A DNA stretch of 39,751 nt from Flammula alnicola (lineage: Eukaryota; Basidiomycota; Agaricomycetes; Agaricales; Strophariaceae), in assembly GCA_015499995.1 (NCBI GenBank), contig JADNRV010000393.1:1-39751 (forward strand). The letters are read 5' to 3'. A program made the position numbers and the translations under genes. The stretch's first letter is position 1; every line of letters begins with the position of its first letter. A model generated the notes under the pieces. That model ran no database searches and was not told where the DNA came from. It saw nothing but the letters and a program-made list of their open reading frames with translations. Below, one piece after another: positions 31,081-39,751 of the stretch.

Positions 31081-33591
31081 TTAGAAGTACGCCTGTTGAG
31101 TTTCGTTAGTAATCCACCCAGAAAGGGTACAGCTTCTCTTACCGCAGCATTCGGGGGACTGGCACAACCTCCTATGCTACAATTAAAAAGTGAAATGATC
31201 ACGGACATCAGTCCAAAGTGTCAGGGTGTCAGAGTAATAAAAAGCGACGCTTACATGTGCAGTGGCCACGAGGAGAAGAAGAACGTGTATCTACCCTTCT
31301 CAGCGCATGTCTGGGAGAGTTTCTCCAAGTCGAAGAATTCGCCTGTGTAGTTCAATATATCAATGAGCCCACAAACGATTATGTACATGAAGCAAAATAA
31401 AATCACCGAGTGGCATTCCCCAAAGGCTAGGTTCGTTTCAGCTCACGGTCAACGATAACGTTATCTAGAGAAGCAACCTCACCCAAGGATAGTCTGTGAA
31501 CACTGCCAGTTAATAATGATGTTCGAAATGTCATAGGTTTAATATATCCGAGACGGACCTGATGCAGAAGCGTGCCAGAAGGCGCCGGCCATCTCTGAAA
31601 ATAAAACACGTCGATCAGAGACCTAGGTACTGACTCGGGAGAAGGCAGACAAAGTTCACATACCTCTAACGCGGGTTGATCAGAGGCTATTGCCGCGAAG
31701 TGGTTATCCCTATGATAATCATTCGTCAATCCAAGTACGGCCACAAAACTCCAATACATTGGATATTGAACGTACCACAGGAATCGTTTCATATCTTCCC
31801 CCTGCTCGATTCCAGCGCTGAAACAAAGAATGAAAAAATTGGACATCAGCGATTTGTATCAATTATCGCACATAAGGGCGATGTAATGTAATAGACACAA
31901 TAGACGCAAAATGCAAGCACTCACAAGGTCTCCGGCCGTCCTTGCAAAGCCTGCCTCTCCGGCGTTGTCACACTGTAATATTTCTGGATGAACCCCACCC
32001 TTAGTAAGAGAATGTCACCCCGTCGAAACTCCACATTCTGATGCTTCGCCACGGTCAGAAGGTTCTCCACCGAAATAGGATAGGTGGTCCATGGGTCATA
32101 GGGCAATTTCCCGCCATTCCTCGTGTAATAGCTAACGAGATCAAGGAGAACGCCCCGCCCACAAATTCCATGCGTAGCCCAATCTGGATTCGATTCAAAA
32201 AGGGAAAAGATGGGTCCATCAGTTAGCACGGACCAAAAGCGTGCCAATTGGAGATGAGATGCGATCATGGATGTATAGCAGATTGGGGAAACTTTCGGAG
32301 GACATAAAAGGTCCTCGCGAAAGAGCCTGAGCGCCCGGATCAAGAATCTGGATCCGCTGGTGCGGGATCGTCGGGGGAGGATATCAATCTCGCGACATGT
32401 CCCCTTAAAAAGGAAAGTATACAAATGTCGGGAAGAAATGACATACTTTGCATACCAATTCTTGAATGACTCGGATCGATTTCATTCGGGTTTGGAATTG
32501 GGATAACACCAGCCGGAAGTGATAGGGCATCGGTGCTACAAGAGGAGCAAAAAGTAAAATGCAAAGTGTGCAACGAAGAATATCGAATCGAATCCACTGG
32601 TTAGCCATTGAATAAATGGAAATGGGAAGAAAACTTTACTTGTTATAGAACACTCCATGTTCGATAAGTCCGTAATGCCTCATCCCATCCCATTGAGAGC
32701 CCGACTGAGAATTCTGGTCATGTCGTGTGAATGAGAAAATGCAAGAGTTAGCATATAGCACAATCTCGAATGTAGGATCTCAAACAAACAAAGCTCTCTC
32801 GCAATCCTCCAAAAAACCCCGGTGATAGTTTCAAGGAGAGCGAGAAGACAAGCAGATTGAATTAGAGCCCACAAAGGAACTGACCATATGAATCTCGTCA
32901 TCTCTAGGCATTCCATTCGGATTCTTAATGATCATCTTGACTTCGGGAGTCCTACGCTTGAACATGGGCTATAGAAAGGATGAGCTCAGCTTGTTTGGCC
33001 AGTCTTCCAATCGAACTTATGTAACCCCACATACCTTCTCCGGGAAGTTGATAGGCCTGGCACATCGGGGATGGTGAACAGAATATGAAGTGCGGCAGAA
33101 AAGGAACAAGGAACAAGGAGGAATGTCAGTAGCAGTCCCAACGCAATCAGAGTATACAAAAAATTATTTTCTATTGCTTTTGCTGGCCAAAAGGACCATT
33201 CGTGGCAGTGCAGAAGTACCAACGAGAACCAGGCAAAGCAGAAAAAGACAGTCGCGCCTCACCAATTCAGCGAGACGGTCTTTCCCAACCTAAACAAAAA
33301 AAAAGCAACATAAAGTTAGCACCACCTTTCAAGCCCGAAGGCCGCAACGCCCACAATTCCCTAGTCAAACAAACTCACTTGATTCCTCCGCCGCGGCGCG
33401 CTTTACGACCTCTTCGGTTAACAGATTCACCGTTCCTAGCTGATCATCTGGGCCCACACGCCCCAGGCGCAACCGGAGAAGTTTTTGAACGCTGGTAGCT
33501 CGTCAAAGGTCGGCAAGGGCTTCTCGGACGACGAGGACGTCGCGCGCGGGAGGATGTGAGATACGATTCCTTTCAACCGATTCGATGTCAT
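31081..33591 (-). CDS. Cyclase-family (PF04199-like) metal-dependent hydrolase, two apparent 1-nt deletions near the start
   Basis: The start MTSNRLKGIVSHILPRATSS leads to LPTFDELPAFKNFSGCAWGVW. One base seems missing near 33453 (then DDQLGTVNLLTEEVVKRAA) and another near 33383 (then GKTVSLNWPINFPEKPMFKR). The remainder chains in frame: SQWDGMRHYGLIEHGVFYN (metal-site Asp/His), WATHGICGRGVLLDLVSYY, FRRGDILLLRVGF, DNHFAAIASDQPALE, WGMPLGEFFDLEKL and a terminal GGCASPPNAAAYF. Members of this family include kynurenine formamidases and isatin hydrolase; the substrate here is unknown. The gene has about ten introns, one near 240 nt, and an 11-nt exon at 31483-31493. Because the rest of the gene is intact and both lesions shorten homopolymers, sequence error is more likely than pseudogenisation. 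Confidence 0.75.
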
Positions 33592-33936
33592 GGCCGTCAA
33601 TTGGTGAGAGTGTTGTGGGTGCTGTAAACCTTCGACTAGGTGATGAACGTCAGGGCAACAAGTCAAGAAGAGACGGCTAGCTAACCCCTTCAACCTGCTT
33701 ATTAACTCGCGGGTATGTTGAAATTAGTCCGGCGTGCCGTCCGCGAAAGAGGGGCAAACCATGTCAGATGATGCAACACATGCGAAAAAGCCAACCCACG
33801 GGTCTCAGATCTTATCGACGTCGAATTCAATGCTAATAAAATCATTGTGTAGGAAATACATCTTGCGGGAATTACTGCGACCAAAACGGTGTTGGGTAGG
33901 ACAATAATGTCTAATACTATACACGATTTGTCTCCT

Positions 33937-36531
<2,595 letters not shown>

Positions 36532-39500
36532 CTTTCACAAAGATATTTGGTTTACGGGCACCGCACGATAAAAGGACAGAGGGATATGTAGAAATATCGA
36601 GTCCGCTGGTCAGAGATTTGGATATGGTTAAGAGTCAGCCAGCTTTCGCGGCAAGTCACATCACGAATATTGCCACTTGTTTGTAAAAGGCTCGTGCGGT
36701 GGCTGATGAATTGTGATTGTGATGACTAAGCATGCATGATCTAAGTAAACTCTGCCCGAGTCATTTTACATTTTAAAAATCTATTCGACTGGAGACCACT
36801 CGTATCTCTACCGCTGTCTGTTGTTTGCATTAGAAATCTGTGTCAACGGTTCTAGCTCTGCATATGTTCCGACAGGCTCTGACTGGAACCTAAAACGACC
36901 ACGGAGCTCATGTTTTGATTTCTGCGCTTTGCTCTCTCGGAATTAGTCGCCTTTTTACACATGTAAAGGACTCTTAGAAACTCGCACCGCTTCTGGTTAG
37001 CATTTGACATCCTTCAGTTGGCACTTTGCATCCATCAGTGCACCGCTACTATGACATCCTGGGCATCATGATTCATCCGGACCTATCAGCCTGCACTCAC
37101 AAAACTGTGATATGGTGCTAACTGACTCGTGGTACTTACGCCGGTATATCCTGAAGAGCAGGCAGGGGCATTTTCGGCCCATTCATCCCGATGATGTTTA
37201 ATTTGACACCATCGTACTAAAGACTTCTTGGCGCGCCGACGTCTGCACGCACGTTACTTGAATGCTCTTCTTCGACTGGAGTTTCACGGAGACGGCGGTG
37301 CAGTGAGACAAAGTGGCCTCACCTCGTTGCATTCATCCTAGAGATAGCAATGCATGAGATGCTGTTCGGATGCGACATTCCTTTTTGGGAGCTTGATGTT
37401 GGAGCTCAAATATTGAAGGGCAACGAATGTCAAATTCATGGCTCATGCATATGGTGCGCCAAGTTGAAGGGTTAGCATTTTAGCAGCTGTCTAGAGAATC
37501 GCAAGATTTTGGCATCACGACGACGCTTGAAGACGCTAGCCTATCCATTAAACCATCACATTCGATCCTCTGCGTCGATACCTATGTACTCGTACATCAT
37601 GATAGATCATCCTCCATGATTACTTAAAGCGAGAAAACTCGTCGTGACATCGGACTATTCGAAGGCTTCGTTTAAAATCAAAACGTATTAACGGCGTCGT
37701 CCCCGTCCATCGTGCATATGATGGGGGAGGACGCCTTGCAACAATCTTTATGCAGTCCTTAATCTTAGTGTAATTCGAAACGTTTCGGCCCAGGCCATTG
37801 TTTTTTCCGGACATACAGATGGAAGGAGGTTGCAAATTGGCCTTTGTACTTTCAGAACAAAAGGGGCGGAAAGTGTCCAGTCCGTCGTCCCAATCGATTT
37901 GTTTCGGCCGGTAGTACATCTGGAGTAAATATGTATCGTTGAAGAGGTCGACTAAGGAAAAGATATAATTAACCAGGCACTCTCAATTACTCCATTTCTT
38001 CCCGAATTTGTCCACAAATTAGACATGATATTATTGATGAAAAACTCTGAGTCAGACAGAAATGTAACTAAACTTGAAGCCTTCTGGAATACTTCCTTTG
38101 CGGTGTGCTCACAATGGCTATGATTTATTGCGTTGAAACCCTTTCCTGGACTTTCTCGGTTAGCACACCAGGTAGGGCCTTGCAACGGCGCCTGTCTTCC
38201 TGTACAAGCCTCGACTTGGTCCATTCAGCCACGCGCGCTCGCTAAGCCAATAAAGGAAAGTCCACCCGTGTGGCGTAAGACAGCATGGATTCAAGTTCTC
38301 AGTCGCACTTGTAACTATTCTGAGTGTACAATTTGGGACGTCGCCGATGAGTACCCTGGTTTCCTTCCGTAGTCTAAGCGAGAACGTCACTTCTCCGCCG
38401 AACCTGATCAGACTCAGATCGAGGTGTCACCGAGTCTTGGCCACAGGTTCACACAAACCTGACGATTGGCGCTTGTGCCAATGTACTTGATTAGATTCCT
38501 TTTAGACAACATCCAAGAATACACAATTGAAGCAAAACTAACGGACGTCCGTTTTCGCTGGATCCATGCAAGTTGGTACGACTCCCATGCGGGCGTCTCG
38601 GACGAATCCCTGTGGAATCCAAGGTTTTACACGTTGATACCTTACAATTATTCAATCTCCATGACCATTACATGTCGTTACGGGTGTAACATTTGCATGA
38701 AATGCTATCACCAAAGCCCGCTGACCGATATCTTTAGTATTAGTAATTGCGAGCGCCACTGCGTCCCACAGTAAGGTCGAACTCGGGAATTGGTGCGATT
38801 CCAATGCAGAATTCCTGGGTTAGATTGCAATCCTTACGACCTTGGGCCTCGATCTGGGAGCGACGGTATGCGTATCAGCTTCTCATGTCCAATTACTTGA
38901 GCTCACGGAAAATTTTCAGTGCCGTAAACGTGGGCCGAGAAAAAAATCTTTTAACATGTCCGGAACTCAAATGTCAAGCACATGAACAAAAAAGAGAGAC
39001 TAATACCAGGAAGAGTGACAACTTGGACTCTGTGAGGGGATTCTTACTATTGTTTCGGACACAGCTACCACACGCCATTGACAAGATATGCCATGGATCA
39101 TCGCCTTCTTATCAAAGAAGACTGTCCCATACAAGTACACCTGGACGAGTTCCTCCCAATGTACATTACAACTGGGACTTGGAAACCGTAGAATATGTGA
39201 ACCTGGCTAGAGAATGTCGTGGTGCACGGTGTGCGACTGATCTGTATTCTGAGATCGGGAGCCATGAACAGACACGAACACACTTCGATGACAGCTGCCA
39301 GCCAATCACACTCCGCGACGCTATCCACCAGGAGTTCATGCGTGTGTCATAGTGTACACTGCATTACTAGGTTCTCAAGATGCATTCAAATACCGATATT
39401 AAAAGATGAGATCCCTACCAACAAACGGAAATAGCATGATAACCGTCAAGTTATTGTTCCTTGGATTCTATAATTATGAAAACATCAGTTGGCACAGGGC

Positions 39501-39679
39501 TTCATTATAATGTCTTGATATGTATATCGGAGCACTAAAATTATGCGCCGACAAGCCCTTGGCGCCTTTCACTCATGTCGACATCAGGCCAGGCGTTGTC
39601 GACTTGTCCGAGAGAGCCAGGCAGGCGCTGATTAATAAATAATATGTGTCCACTACCCGCGCAGAACAAGCATGCCATC
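36532..39679. other. Long stretch without a recognisable gene
   Basis: About 3.1 kb with no supported gene. The longest open frame (38747-39352 +, 201 codons, beginning MRAPLRPTVRSNSGIGAIPM) has no motif I recognise and no credible splice partners. Others (37620-37919 -, 38133-38372 +) look like chance. No long terminal repeats, inverted repeats or tRNA were seen. The promoter of the PRP4 gene should lie at its left edge. Confidence 0.45.
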
Positions 39680-39751
39680 TTATGCAAAGGAGACCTTCTT
39701 GCGAGCTGGTTTCCCGGGGTTTTCGCTTGGCGAAGGACTGGAGCCCTCCTT
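39680..39751 (-). CDS. Possible 3' end of a gene entering from the right
   Basis: The last 72 bases read on the minus strand as an open frame ending KPARKKVSFA and a TAA at 39680-39682. The Ser/Pro/Lys-rich composition (EGSSPSPSENPGKP) resembles a real fungal C-terminus. Too little is present to identify it. Confidence 0.3.
   Translation of the reverse strand, partial: KEGSSPSPSENPGKPARKKVSFA

Noticed and set aside
31921..32424. 167-codon minus-strand frame taken as one exon
   Set aside because: Its first half does not fit the cyclase family; splicing from the donor after IGMQ to NWATHGICGRG gives the expected sequence, so that half is intron.

Overview
The window looks like nuclear DNA of a mushroom-forming basidiomycete (Agaricomycetes). 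Genes are split by many short introns (about 40-60 nt, mostly GT-AG). The proteins include types typical of that group: a fungal C2-domain protein, degenerate F-box proteins, and a large helical/pseudokinase/TPR protein carrying an agaricomycete-style Gly/Asn linker. No tRNA, rRNA or CRISPR was seen.

Layout, left to right. 1-1.4 kb: no gene seen. 1.4-1.9 kb: a 55-bp inverted repeat just upstream of the first of two tandem MFS (DHA1-type) exporter genes (1989-4091 and 4388-6503, both +), which share all 12 intron positions. 6.5-10.1 kb: gene-poor, containing a 904-bp non-autonomous Mutator-like element with 177-bp inverted repeats that match by eye and a 9-bp target duplication. 10.2-12.6 kb: a Ser/Pro-rich 794-aa orphan protein (+). 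13.6-15.1 kb: C2-domain protein (+). 15.6-16.1 kb: F-box relic (+). 16.1-20.4 kb (-): the most unusual gene, a 17-exon, 1078-aa protein joining an MLKL/HeLo-like helical domain, a pseudokinase, a PHD finger and an array of near-identical 42-residue TPRs. It is divergent from a mitochondrial-type PP2C phosphatase gene (20717-22559, +) with two altered active-site positions. 23.1-24.6 kb (-): a second, frameshifted F-box pseudogene. 25.1-27.7 kb (+): low-complexity orphan. 28.6-30.7 kb (-): shugoshin. 31.1-33.6 kb (-): cyclase (PF04199-type). 33.9-36.5 kb (-): PRP4-type spliceosomal kinase. 36.5-39.7 kb: no recognisable gene, then the 3' end of a possible gene on the - strand.

How the genes relate. 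Shugoshin (chromosome cohesion), PRP4 (splicing) and the PP2C are housekeeping-type genes. They are interleaved with fast-evolving accessory genes: MFS duplicates, F-box relics, a transposon and the pseudokinase-TPR gene. By its architecture the last resembles fungal recognition or cell-death receptors; that role is inference. The PRP4 and cyclase genes together carry nine apparent one-base deletions, nearly all in short homopolymers, while the long coding regions elsewhere read cleanly. This suggests a locally poor-quality assembly stretch rather than two dead genes.

All exon structures were built by hand from splice sites and family resemblance. Family names rest on recognised motifs, not on database searches.
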